DNA from: JACJVV01 sp047602755
GTDB lineage: Archaea; Nanobdellota; Nanobdellia; Woesearchaeales; JACJVV01
NCBI GenBank assembly: GCA_047602755.1
Contig: JBLKOM010000002.1
Location: 62,001 to 126,000 of the forward strand
DNA length: 64,000 nt
Direction of reading: 5' to 3'
Of this stretch, positions 9,285 to 17,249 are shown piece by piece. Numbering within the stretch: the stretch's first letter is position 1; each line of letters opens with the position of its first letter. Below the pieces are notes generated by a model. The model saw only the letters and a program-made list of their open reading frames with translations. It had not been told where the DNA came from and searched no databases. A program made the translations under genes and the position numbers.

Positions 9285-9307
9285 AAATGATGCTGCCCCC
9301 ATCATTT
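9285..9307 (-). terminator. Hairpin between the coiled-coil gene and tbp
   Basis: AAATGATG (9285-9292) pairs with CATCATTT (9300-9307) around a C-rich 7-nt loop. On the minus strand it lies about 120 nt after the stop of the coiled-coil gene and upstream of the TBP promoter. It is a candidate 3' end of that transcript. The rest of the 9178-9424 gap is A+T-rich promoter sequence. Confidence 0.3.
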
Positions 9308-9424
9308 CAGATGTAATTTTAATATAAATTTATTTTTTTATTTATACTTATTTACGATATTCGTATTTATTTTAAATATGAAAATAAATGTTATTATGTT
9401 GCGTTATATTTCTAAATTTATTTT

Positions 9425-10339
9425 TTATGCTTGGACTTTTTTAGCATCTTTAAATGCTTTTTCTGTTTCATTATATGCCATTTCTTCATATGAAATAAGT
9501 ACTTTAACAGATAAAACAATTTCATCTAATATCTTTGTTTTTCGATGCAATTTTTTTGCTATTTTTTTTACGATATCTTGTTCAACAGCAGTCTTATCAG
9601 AATGTGATTTTGCAAATTTTATTATATTTAAATTTAAATGTGATATCTCTCTACAACGCATTCTTGTTTCTTGGAGTTCATGCAATATCTTTTTCTCAAT
9701 TGTCATTATTTTTTCAAGCTCTAATTCTTCTTCTCGTATCTCTCTGTCCTGATATTTAGCAGCTTTCTTTTGTGTTTTACTTAAGCCGCCTTCAGCTTTT
9801 AGTTCTCGTTCAAATGAATCAAAACTATGAATATCACGATGTAATAATCTATCTTCTTTAGTAACAAATTCAAGAATACGTTCACTTATATTTTCAGGTT
9901 TTAGTAATAATTTCCAAATTTGGTCAATTAATTCATTTTCTTCTAAACATATCTTTTCAATTTCTCCTGATTGAGGAATACCTACTCCTGTTTTTTCAAT
10001 ATGCTCTCTTCTTTCTCTTCGTAATAATTTTTCAATGAATGGAACTATTTTTATTTTTTCTAATTTAATTTTATGTTCTAACTCACTTATCTTATGCATA
10101 ATTTCATATGAAATTTTTTGTTCTTGTTTTTCTACATATTCAATTTTAGGAATAGTTTCGATTAATTTTGCTTCTTCTTTCATTATGTTTTCTCTTTCTT
10201 CTTCCATTCGTCTTTCATACTTAATTCTATTTTTCTCTGCATGTCTTCCATGTCCTCTTCTAATAAACTTCCATGTTAGAAATAAAATTAAGACAACTAA
10301 TACTAAATCTGCAATTCCAATTATACTTTCGATATCCAT
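9425..10339 (-). CDS. Membrane-anchored coiled-coil protein of unknown function
   Basis: I do not recognise a family. The 304 residues begin with one hydrophobic segment (about 6-26) followed by RRGHGRH, consistent with a single-pass anchor and a cytoplasmic remainder. Nearly all the rest is highly charged helix, rich in E, K, R and I, with heptad-like spacing at about 35-125 and 195-300. The gene lies 5 nt after a polytopic membrane protein on the same strand, so the two are probably translated together and may act as a membrane complex. There are no catalytic motifs. Confidence 0.7.
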   Translation of the reverse strand: MDIESIIGIADLVLVVLILFLTWKFIRRGHGRHAEKNRIKYERRMEEERENIMKEEAKLIETIPKIEYVEKQEQKISYEIMHKISELEHKIKLEKIKIVPFIEKLLRRERREHIEKTGVGIPQSGEIEKICLEENELIDQIWKLLLKPENISERILEFVTKEDRLLHRDIHSFDSFERELKAEGGLSKTQKKAAKYQDREIREEELELEKIMTIEKKILHELQETRMRCREISHLNLNIIKFAKSHSDKTAVEQDIVKKIAKKLHRKTKILDEIVLSVKVLISYEEMAYNETEKAFKDAKKVQA

Positions 10340-10344
10340 TTTAT

Positions 10345-10896
10345 TTAATTTCCTTTAATATTGAGGTATAATCCTAATGGTATTAATATGAATAGTCCTG
10401 TAATTAAGATTAAAAATGCACTACTTGTTCTTCCCATATTATACATAAGGTAAAAATATAATCCTCCTGCAATTGTTAATGAAAATAAAAGCCTAGTGAT
10501 ATTATCACTGTTTTGCATTCCTGAGTAGATACTCCATGCTAAGAATGCACAAGTAGCAAAAATAATTAATACTCCCCAAGGCCCAGTTATTGCTGAAATA
10601 AATGCATCTACGGAACTCCCAGGTTCTTTTATAAAACCCCATCCAATTGAAATAACTGATAATAATGAAATGCACCAAGCAACAATATTTCCTTGGGAAT
10701 TAACAGTATTTTGCTCACTACCTTTGAAAACAGGAACTCTGCTTAATAATATCCTAACAAGGTTCCATATCATTATTGTTAATATTGTAAGAAGAACAAA
10801 GAATAATGCCATTTCATTTTGAAATATGCCCTTTACAAATTCTCCAAGAATCCTAATTCCTTCGATAAGGTCATTTATTGCAGGATCTGATACCAT
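10345..10896 (-). CDS. Polytopic membrane protein of unknown function
   Basis: The 183-residue product has about four to five hydrophobic helices (roughly 28-50, 68-88, 100-122, 130-150 and 155-178). Small polar loops contain VPVFKGSEQNTVNSQG and GMQNSDN. I do not recognise it. The ATG at 10896 is preferred to an in-frame TTG at 10917 because a TATA-like TTTTATATATG lies about 25-30 nt upstream, making the ATG near-leaderless and placing the TTG inside the promoter. It is the first gene of a two-gene unit with the coiled-coil protein. Confidence 0.65.
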   Translation of the reverse strand: MVSDPAINDLIEGIRILGEFVKGIFQNEMALFFVLLTILTIMIWNLVRILLSRVPVFKGSEQNTVNSQGNIVAWCISLLSVISIGWGFIKEPGSSVDAFISAITGPWGVLIIFATCAFLAWSIYSGMQNSDNITRLLFSLTIAGGLYFYLMYNMGRTSSAFLILITGLFILIPLGLYLNIKGN

Positions 10897-11188
10897 ATTT
10901 TTATATTTCAAGTTCAAGCATATATAAAATTATTTCTTTTTCTTAATGAAGTATATAGATAGTTAGCGTTTTTTAATAAAAATAATTTATTTACATTACT
11001 ATCAAATTAGAATGGTTATAAGTCTTTTTTTGGAATAAACTTTATTATAGCTTATTGCTATACTATTTTTTAACATTTATGATTTAACATTCTAAATTGA
11101 ATAATCTAAATTTTTATAAATCTAATTCACAGTATAGTTTAGTATTGTCACATTGTTGGAGTTAAAAAAAGTATAATTATAATTCGTA

Positions 11189-11217
11189 GTAACTGTTACA
11201 TAGATAAAAACCGTAAC
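11189..11217 (+). promoter_or_regulatory. Candidate operator upstream of TrmB copy B
   Basis: GTAACTGTTAC (11189-11199) is a palindrome with 5-bp arms, and a further GTAAC half-site lies at 11213-11217. The spacing is suitable for a dimeric winged-helix regulator. Autoregulation by TrmB is the obvious candidate. The inference rests on position and symmetry alone. Confidence 0.35.
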
Positions 11218-11234
11218 ATATTAATAGTAGTACA

Positions 11235-11277
11235 CTTTTTTTATTGTTGTGTTGGGACAACAACCCAATAAAAAAAG
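11235..11277 (+). promoter_or_regulatory. Perfect 12-bp leader hairpin directly before the TrmB copy B ribosome-binding site
   Basis: CTTTTTTTATTG (11235-11246) pairs without mismatch with CAATAAAAAAAG (11266-11277), and the 19-nt loop can form an inner GTTG/CAAC stem. The 3' arm ends immediately before AGGGGGAAGG, the ribosome-binding site of the ATG at 11294. It could act as an RNA switch, an mRNA-stability element or an attenuator. Confidence 0.5.
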
Positions 11278-11293
11278 AGGGGGAAGGTATAAA

Positions 11294-12109
11294 ATGATTG
11301 TCAAAGAGGAATTTTTAAACAAATTAAGACGTTTTTTTTCATTAAATCTCTATGAGGTTAAAATTTGGGCAGCTTTATTGTCTAGAGGAGTTTCTACAGC
11401 TGGTGAGTTAAGTGATATTGCAAATGTTCCGCGTTCAAGATCTTATGATGTTCTTGAAAGTTTAGAAAAGAAGGGTTTTGTCGTTATGAAATTAGGAAAA
11501 CCTATCAAATATATTGCTATTTCTCCTTCTGAAGTTGTTGAGCGCGTTAAGAAAAATATGAAAATAGAAGCTGACGAAAAGATAAAACGACTTGAAGATT
11601 TAAAAGATAATGAACTTCTTGAAGAATTAAATACATTGCATTCACAAGGAGTTGAATTAGTTGAACCTACTGATTTATCAGGTAGTTTGAAAGGTAGACA
11701 TAATTTATACAATCATCTTGAATTAACAATCAGAAATGCAGAAGATACTGTCGAAATAATGACAACATCACAGGGCTTAATGCGTAAAATCGAAGGTCTT
11801 AAACCTGTTTTTGAAAAACTCAAAAAACGTGGTGTTAAAATTAGAATTGCAGCACCTATAACCAAGCAAAACATGTCAGCAGTAAAAGACATTTCATCAG
11901 TAGCTGAAGTAAAGCATACAGATGCAAAAGCAAGATTTACTATTGTTGATGGAAAAGAACTTATCTTTATGGTAATGGACGATGAAGAAGTTCATCCTAC
12001 ATATGATATTGGTATATGGGTAAATACTCCTTTTTTTGCATCTGCTCTTCAAACATTATTTGAAGTTGCTTGGAAAGGACTAAAAAAAGTTGATGTTAAA
12101 GCAAAATAA
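11294..12109 (+). CDS. TrmB-family transcriptional regulator (copy B)
   Basis: This 271-residue paralogue of the gene at 3927 has the same layout: winged helix at about 10-75, then a PLD-like effector domain ending in a conserved WVNTPFFAS block. The ATG at 11294 follows a very strong purine-rich ribosome-binding site (GAGGGGGAAGG). An in-frame TTG at 11249 lies inside the leader hairpin and is rejected. The recognition-helix region is identical to copy A, while the effector half differs, which suggests a shared DNA site with different signals. The gene stands alone ahead of pheS. Confidence 0.85.
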   Translation: MIVKEEFLNKLRRFFSLNLYEVKIWAALLSRGVSTAGELSDIANVPRSRSYDVLESLEKKGFVVMKLGKPIKYIAISPSEVVERVKKNMKIEADEKIKRLEDLKDNELLEELNTLHSQGVELVEPTDLSGSLKGRHNLYNHLELTIRNAEDTVEIMTTSQGLMRKIEGLKPVFEKLKKRGVKIRIAAPITKQNMSAVKDISSVAEVKHTDAKARFTIVDGKELIFMVMDDEEVHPTYDIGIWVNTPFFASALQTLFEVAWKGLKKVDVKAK

Positions 12110-12213
12110 TTTAACTTGTTGCTTTATCCAATAAAATTAATGCATATTACTGCATTGATTATTTTTATTTTTCTACACAATTTTTATAAAGATTTTACTA
12201 ATTTAATTAAATA

Positions 12214-13737
12214 ATGGTAATTGACAAACTTCACCCGTTAGAGCGAAAGATTCTTCCTTTACTTGAAGATGGGATTTCATTTGAAGATTTAATCAAGAAA
12301 TCTAATCTTAAAGATGTAGAAGTAATGCGTGCATTGCAATGGCTTTCTAACAAAGAAATTCTTGAAATAAAAAAGAAACATTTCGATTATATTAATCTTG
12401 ATGTTAATGGAAAAATTTATAGTAAAAAAGGATTACCTGAAATATGCTTTCTTAAAGCATTATCTGATGAATTTACGTTATTAGATGAAGTTCAAGTAAA
12501 CGCTGATATTTCACAGCAAGAAGCTGGTGTTTCAATAGGTGTTCTAAAAAGTAAAGTAGGAATTATAACTGAAAACCGAGATAAAAAATTATTTGTTAAA
12601 ATAACTCCGCAAGGTAAAAAGTTAATTGAAAAACCAAGTCTTGAAGAAATTTTTCTTAAAAAGAAATTTCCATTAAATCTTAGTTTATTAAATGATGAAG
12701 AAAAATTTGCTTTTAATAATTTAGTAAAACGAAAACAAATTATCAAAATTGATAATGTCACTCAAGTAACAATTAAATTAACTTCTACAGGTGTTTCTTT
12801 GTTAAAGGATAAAAGTGCTTTAGATATAAAATATAATGATACTTTAACGCATGAAATGCTTAAGTCAGGCTCATGGAAAAATAGTAAATTTAGACATTAT
12901 GATATTAAAATAAATGTTCCAAAAATCTATGGGGGAAAAAGACATTTTGTAAAACAGTCAATGGATTACATTAAAAAAGTGTGGTTAGAATTAGGTTTTA
13001 AAGAGATGGAAGGTAATTTAATTCAATCAGCTTTTTGGGATTTAGATGCTTTATTTGTTCCACAAGATCATCCAGCAAGAACAGAACAAGACACTTTTTA
13101 CATAAAAGACCCTGCAAAAGCTAAACTCCCTTTAAAACTTAAAAATAAAATAAAAGATGCCCATGAATCTGGCGGAGATACAGGAAGTAAAGGTTGGGGA
13201 GGTAAATGGAGTGAACAAGAAGCCTCTATTAATTTGTTAAGAACTCATACAACAGTATTATCAGCAAAAACAATAGCTTCATTAAAGAAAGAAGATTTGC
13301 CAGCTAAATTTTTTTCAGTAAATAAAGTTTTTAGAAACGAATCACTTACATGGAAACATCTTTTTGAATTCCATCAAGTTGAAGGAATTGTAATTGATCC
13401 TGATGCAACTTTACAGCATCTTAAAGGTTATCTTAAGGAGTTTTATACAAAATTAGGTTTTGAGAAAGTACGTATGCGTCCAGGTCATTTTCCATATACT
13501 GAACCATCTTTAGAAGTTGATGTGTGGCACCCAGTAAAAAAAGAATGGATTGAATTGGGGGGAGCAGGTATATTTAGACCGGAACTTGTAAAACCATTAC
13601 TTGGTTTTGAATGCCCAGTTTTAGCTTGGGGGCAAGGCTTAGAACGTGGAATTATGCAATATTATGGATTTGATGATATTCGTAAATTATATGATAATGA
13701 TATTAAAACTATAAAAGAAGTAAAAATTTGGAAGTAA
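12214..13737 (+). CDS. pheS: Phenylalanyl-tRNA synthetase alpha subunit
   Basis: This is the catalytic subunit of the (alpha-beta)2 PheRS, of archaeal/eukaryotic length (507 residues). The N-terminal third consists of winged-helix modules for tRNA binding. The class II core follows, with GGDTGSKGWGGKW, RTHTTVLSAKTI (motif 2 region) and FRNESLTWKHLFEFHQVEG, and motif 3 is VLAWGQGLERGIM near residue 470. A TATA box TTTTTATAAAG at 12181-12191 places the transcription start at the ATG, so the mRNA is probably leaderless. It is followed 84 nt downstream by pheT. Confidence 0.97.
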   Translation: MVIDKLHPLERKILPLLEDGISFEDLIKKSNLKDVEVMRALQWLSNKEILEIKKKHFDYINLDVNGKIYSKKGLPEICFLKALSDEFTLLDEVQVNADISQQEAGVSIGVLKSKVGIITENRDKKLFVKITPQGKKLIEKPSLEEIFLKKKFPLNLSLLNDEEKFAFNNLVKRKQIIKIDNVTQVTIKLTSTGVSLLKDKSALDIKYNDTLTHEMLKSGSWKNSKFRHYDIKINVPKIYGGKRHFVKQSMDYIKKVWLELGFKEMEGNLIQSAFWDLDALFVPQDHPARTEQDTFYIKDPAKAKLPLKLKNKIKDAHESGGDTGSKGWGGKWSEQEASINLLRTHTTVLSAKTIASLKKEDLPAKFFSVNKVFRNESLTWKHLFEFHQVEGIVIDPDATLQHLKGYLKEFYTKLGFEKVRMRPGHFPYTEPSLEVDVWHPVKKEWIELGGAGIFRPELVKPLLGFECPVLAWGQGLERGIMQYYGFDDIRKLYDNDIKTIKEVKIWK

Positions 13738-13821
13738 TTAAAATAAAAAATAAAAAAATAGTACATTAAATATATATCAAAAAAACAAATAAAAAAATTA
13801 AACTAAATAAATTGAAATAAA

Positions 13822-15480
13822 ATGCCAACTGTAACATTAAACAAAAATGTATTTGAGAAATTAGTAGGTAAAAAACTACCATTAGATGAACTAAAGGATC
13901 GTATAAGTATGTTAGGTACTGATTTAGAGAGTATTGAAGGAGATCAAATTAATGTGGAAATATTTCCTAATAGACCTGATATGTTATCTGAACAAGGTTT
14001 TGCGAGAGCATTTTCATCTTTTATAGGTGCTAATAAAGGATTAAAAAAATATAATGTATTAAAATCTAAAGAGTCCATTATTATTGATAAATCTGTTTCT
14101 AAAGTTCGTCCTTATACAGCTTGTGCTATTGTAAAAAATTTAAAATTTGATGATGAAAAAATTCGTGAAGTTATTCAAATTCAAGAAAAATTACATGTTA
14201 GTTATGGAAGAAATAGAAAAAAAGTTGCAATAGGAGTATATCCTATGGAAAAAATAACTTTTCCAGTAACTTATTTTGCAGAGGATCCAACCAAGATCAA
14301 ATTTTTACCGTTAGAATCAAAACATGAAATGACAGGATTACAAATATTAAGTCAGCATCCTACTGGTAGAGATTATGGACATTTATTAGAAGGATTTTCT
14401 AAATTTCCTTTTTTCAAGGATGCAAATAATAAAATATTATCCATGCCACCTATTATTAATTCACATGATGTTGGTAAAGTTTCTTTAGAGACAAAAGATG
14501 TGTTTATTGAATGTTCTGGGTTTGATTATGATGTTCTTGCAAAATGTCTTAATATGATTGTTACAGCTTTAGCTGATATGGATGGTGAAATTTATTCATT
14601 AAACTTAAAATATCCAGATAAAAATATTATTTCACCTATTCTAGAACCTGAAAAAATAAAGTTAGATACAGAATATGCTAATAAACGATTAGGATTAAAT
14701 TTATCACAAAAACAAGCAATATCATTACTTGAAAAAATGGGTTATGGATGGGATGGTAAAAATATATTAGTTCCATGTTATAGATCGGATGTCTTGCATC
14801 AAATTGATTTAGTAGAAGATATAGCAATTGCTTATGGATATGAAAACTTCAAGGAAGTTATTCCTAAAGTAGCAACTGTTGGTAGTGAGAATAATTTATC
14901 AATTTTTGTAAAAATTATTTCTGATTTATTGATAGGTCTTAAATTTACAGAATTATACACTTATAATATCTCCAGTAGTGATATTATTAAAAGCAAATTT
15001 GATTATGATGAACCTATTATGCTCTCAAATTCTTTATCTGAAGGATTTGATTGCGTTAGAAATAGTATTATGTGTTCTTTGCTTGATGTTTTATCAAAAA
15101 ATAAGCATAATGAATACCCTCAAAATATTTTTGATTCAGGAATTGTATTTACAAAATCTTCATCTGAAGAAACAGGTATTCTTGAAGAGTTAAATCTTTC
15201 TGTTGCAATTTGTGAAGACAAAACTGACTTTACCAAGATAAAACAAGTTTTAGATTACATTTTCTCAAACCTCGAAATTAAATATGATTTACAAGAATTT
15301 AATAGTAATCAATTTATTGATGGAAGAGCAGGTTTAATAAAAATAAATGGAAAAAATATAGGGATAATAGGTGAAATGAATCCAAAGATATTATCTAATT
15401 TCTCTATAGATTACCCAGTTGCATCTTTTGAATTAAACATTAGCAAATTATTTGAAATGTCAAATAATAATTTTAAATAA
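13822..15480 (+). CDS. pheT: Phenylalanyl-tRNA synthetase beta subunit
   Basis: The 552-residue beta subunit is of the archaeal type. It shows the family block VEIFPNRPDMLSEQGFARA (about 49-67), the B3/B4 region with ESKHEMTGLQ (cognate-site editing domain), the B5 domain with YRSDVLHQIDLVEDIAIAYGYENF (about 314-337), and the catalytic-like C-terminal module. It works with the upstream pheS product. The start ATG at 13822 lacks a clear ribosome-binding site. The gap between the two genes is very A-rich. Confidence 0.96.
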   Translation: MPTVTLNKNVFEKLVGKKLPLDELKDRISMLGTDLESIEGDQINVEIFPNRPDMLSEQGFARAFSSFIGANKGLKKYNVLKSKESIIIDKSVSKVRPYTACAIVKNLKFDDEKIREVIQIQEKLHVSYGRNRKKVAIGVYPMEKITFPVTYFAEDPTKIKFLPLESKHEMTGLQILSQHPTGRDYGHLLEGFSKFPFFKDANNKILSMPPIINSHDVGKVSLETKDVFIECSGFDYDVLAKCLNMIVTALADMDGEIYSLNLKYPDKNIISPILEPEKIKLDTEYANKRLGLNLSQKQAISLLEKMGYGWDGKNILVPCYRSDVLHQIDLVEDIAIAYGYENFKEVIPKVATVGSENNLSIFVKIISDLLIGLKFTELYTYNISSSDIIKSKFDYDEPIMLSNSLSEGFDCVRNSIMCSLLDVLSKNKHNEYPQNIFDSGIVFTKSSSEETGILEELNLSVAICEDKTDFTKIKQVLDYIFSNLEIKYDLQEFNSNQFIDGRAGLIKINGKNIGIIGEMNPKILSNFSIDYPVASFELNISKLFEMSNNNFK

Positions 15481-15515
15481 TAATTTCAAATAATAACTGT
15501 AACTAAGAATTAAAA

Positions 15516-16184
15516 ATGAAAAAAGTAATTATCACAGGTGGAAGCAGTGGATTGGGATACTCTTTATCTAAATTATTTCTAGAAAACGATATTAAAGTTG
15601 TAAATTTATCAAGAACCAAGCCAAATTTAAAAGGGATCATTCATATAAAAACAGATTTATCAAAAGAATTAAGCCTAAAGAATTCTATAAGAATATTAAA
15701 ATTAAAACATAGTGATGCCGATGTCTTAATATTAAATTCAGGTCTTGCTCATTGGGCTGAATCTGGCAAAATAAAAGAATCTGAAATAGATAATGATTTT
15801 TCTGTTAATATTATTTCTCATATTAAACTTACCAATTCCTTAACTCGAATAATTGAAAAAAATTCAGGAGACATAATTTTCATAGGCTCAACAGCATCTT
15901 TTCAAGGTGGTTTTGATAGTTCTGTTTATGCTTCAACAAAACATGCAGTATTAGGATTTATCCGTTCTTTACAACTCCAAATGAAACAAAAAAAAGTAAG
16001 AGTTCTAGGAGTTCATCCTGGAGGTTTTCAATCAAATTTTCACATTAAAGCTAAAACTAATTTAAAACAAGAAGATTTAATGCCTGCAAATGAGATTGCA
16101 AATTTAATTTTTTCATTCCTAAAATTACCTAAATCAATGGAAATTTCTGAAATAATTATAAATAGAAAAAAATTAGTGAATTAA
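15516..16184 (+). CDS. Short-chain dehydrogenase/reductase (SDR)
   Basis: This classical SDR of 222 residues has a Rossmann NAD(P) motif TGGSSGLG (about 7-14), an NSG motif near 71-73, a catalytic serine in IGSTASFQGG (about 124-133), and the YxxxK pair in YASTKHA (about 139-145). HPGG follows, as is typical. The S-R-T after strand 2 is compatible with NADP(H) preference. The substrate cannot be told. It lies 35 nt after pheT, so it may be read from the pheST transcript, although a functional link is not obvious. Confidence 0.9.
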   Translation: MKKVIITGGSSGLGYSLSKLFLENDIKVVNLSRTKPNLKGIIHIKTDLSKELSLKNSIRILKLKHSDADVLILNSGLAHWAESGKIKESEIDNDFSVNIISHIKLTNSLTRIIEKNSGDIIFIGSTASFQGGFDSSVYASTKHAVLGFIRSLQLQMKQKKVRVLGVHPGGFQSNFHIKAKTNLKQEDLMPANEIANLIFSFLKLPKSMEISEIIINRKKLVN

Positions 16185-16189
16185 AACAT

Positions 16190-16280
16190 AGATCACACAT
16201 GATGCAATGAAGATGTGAACACCATGAGAGGCGAAAGCCAATGACCGCAAAGAGTAACTTCTGAGCATGTGAATTGATCT
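16190..16280 (+). ncRNA. Structured small RNA candidate, C/D-box-like
   Basis: A terminal stem forms between AGATCACACATG (16190-16201) and CATGTG-AAT-TGATCT (16266-16280): 12 bp with an AAT bulge. Inside are a GNRA-capped hairpin GGCGAAAGCC (16230-16239) and a possible GAAG/CTTC pair. ATGATGC (16199-16205) matches six of seven bases of a box C, and CTGA (16261-16264) is a box D. An internal ATGA pair flanks the hairpin like relaxed D'/C' boxes. Box C overlaps the stem, so the C/D assignment is not clean. The region is clearly richer in G+C than the flanks. The strand is uncertain. Confidence 0.5.
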
Positions 16281-16406
16281 TTAGAACAATAATTTTTTAA
16301 ATATTTTTCTTGGTTTATTTCGCTATGCTTTATGCATAGCTTAAATGCTAGTATGTATAGCGTGCACTCGCTTACAGATGTAACCTATGAGCATGTGAAT
16401 TGATCT
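16262..16406 (+). repeat. 19-bp direct repeat of the small RNA 3' end
   Basis: TGAGCATGTGAATTGATCT occurs at 16262-16280 and again at 16388-16406. Similarity extends upstream, AGAGTAACTTC against AGATGTAACCTA. The second copy has no matching 5' arm nearby, but it could pair with the same 5' arm at 16190-16201. Between the copies lies a perfect hairpin, GCTATGC (16322-16328) with GCATAGC (16334-16340), and a second AGCG/CGCT pair. This accounts for most of the 16185-16442 gap. Confidence 0.6.
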
Positions 16407-16442
16407 ATTGAAATCTTATATTTAATTTTAAGAATAAGAATA

Positions 16443-17249
16443 TTATCTTATATATTGTTTCATAGTTTTAATAATCTCTTGAGTAGAAACTTTACAACCA
16501 GTCCATATTCTAAAACTTTCTGCCGCTTGTTCAACAAGCATTCCTAATCCATCAATTGATTTTTTAGCTTTATTTTGTTCACTCCAAGTACAGAATTTTG
16601 TGCGACTATATGAATATGCTAAGTCATAACATAAACTCCCTTCAACTACTTCACTATTTATTCCAGGTAATTCGTCATTAAGACTAGTAGGTGTAGCATT
16701 AACAACTAAATCATAATCTTTACCTAAGTTATGAATATCATGAACTGTAACTATATCTGATCCAATTCTTCTAGCAAAATCACTTAAACGTGCTATATTT
16801 CTATTTGTTATAACTATTTGCTCAGGATTTTGTTGAATCAATGAAGTTACTATACTCCTCGCAGAACCACCAGCCCCAATTATTAAAATTCTTTTATTTT
16901 CTGAATAAAAATCATTATTCTCTAAATCTTTGACAAAGCCTTTACCATCTGTAGTATAACCTATTATTTTACTATCAAAGTGAATGGTATTAACACTATT
17001 AGCTTTTTTAGCATCTTCACTTAATATGTCACAGTATTCAAAAGCTTCTTCTTTGAAAGGAATAGTAACATTTAATCCATCATAATTTTCTCTTTTTAAT
17101 TCATTTGCATAACTTTTAAAATCATGAGCAGGGATTTTTGTATATACTAATTTAATTCCAGTTTGTTTTGCAAATAATTCAAATATCTCAGGAGATCTAC
17201 TATGGCTAATGGGGTTTCCTATCACAGCAAATTTATAATTATTATTCAT
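16443..17249 (-). CDS. aroE: Shikimate dehydrogenase
   Basis: This enzyme reduces 3-dehydroshikimate to shikimate with NADPH in aromatic amino acid synthesis. The 268-residue protein has the substrate motif NPISHSRSP (about 12-20), NVTIPFKE with the catalytic lysine (about 60-67), NTIHF, and the dinucleotide motif GAGGSARSI (about 125-133), followed by NRN. The length is normal. Its ATG overlaps the stop of the Trm5-like gene by 4 nt (ATGA), so it is translationally coupled as the last gene of the fen1-HAD-trm5-aroE run. No other shikimate gene is in the window. Confidence 0.95.
   Translation of the reverse strand: MNNNYKFAVIGNPISHSRSPEIFELFAKQTGIKLVYTKIPAHDFKSYANELKRENYDGLNVTIPFKEEAFEYCDILSEDAKKANSVNTIHFDSKIIGYTTDGKGFVKDLENNDFYSENKRILIIGAGGSARSIVTSLIQQNPEQIVITNRNIARLSDFARRIGSDIVTVHDIHNLGKDYDLVVNATPTSLNDELPGINSEVVEGSLCYDLAYSYSRTKFCTWSEQNKAKKSIDGLGMLVEQAAESFRIWTGCKVSTQEIIKTMKQYIR

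Larger units (their letters stand above)
10897..11293 (+). other. Long gene-free regulatory region between divergent genes
   Basis: No open frame is convincing here. The left end carries the minus-strand promoter of the membrane-protein gene. A plus-strand TATA candidate TTTTTATAAAT lies at 11111-11121, about 170 nt before TrmB copy B, which implies a long leader. The leader holds a small palindrome at 11189-11199 and a perfect 12-bp hairpin at 11235-11277, listed separately. Confidence 0.6.

Noticed and set aside
9378..9759. Plus-strand phenylalanine- and serine-rich frames opposite the coiled-coil gene
   Set aside because: They are shadows of the charged helical protein on the minus strand. 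They have no expression signals.
11249..11293. TTG-initiated 15-residue extension of TrmB copy B
   Set aside because: It lies inside the leader hairpin, has no ribosome-binding site, and copy A has no equivalent. The ATG at 11294 has a very strong ribosome-binding site.
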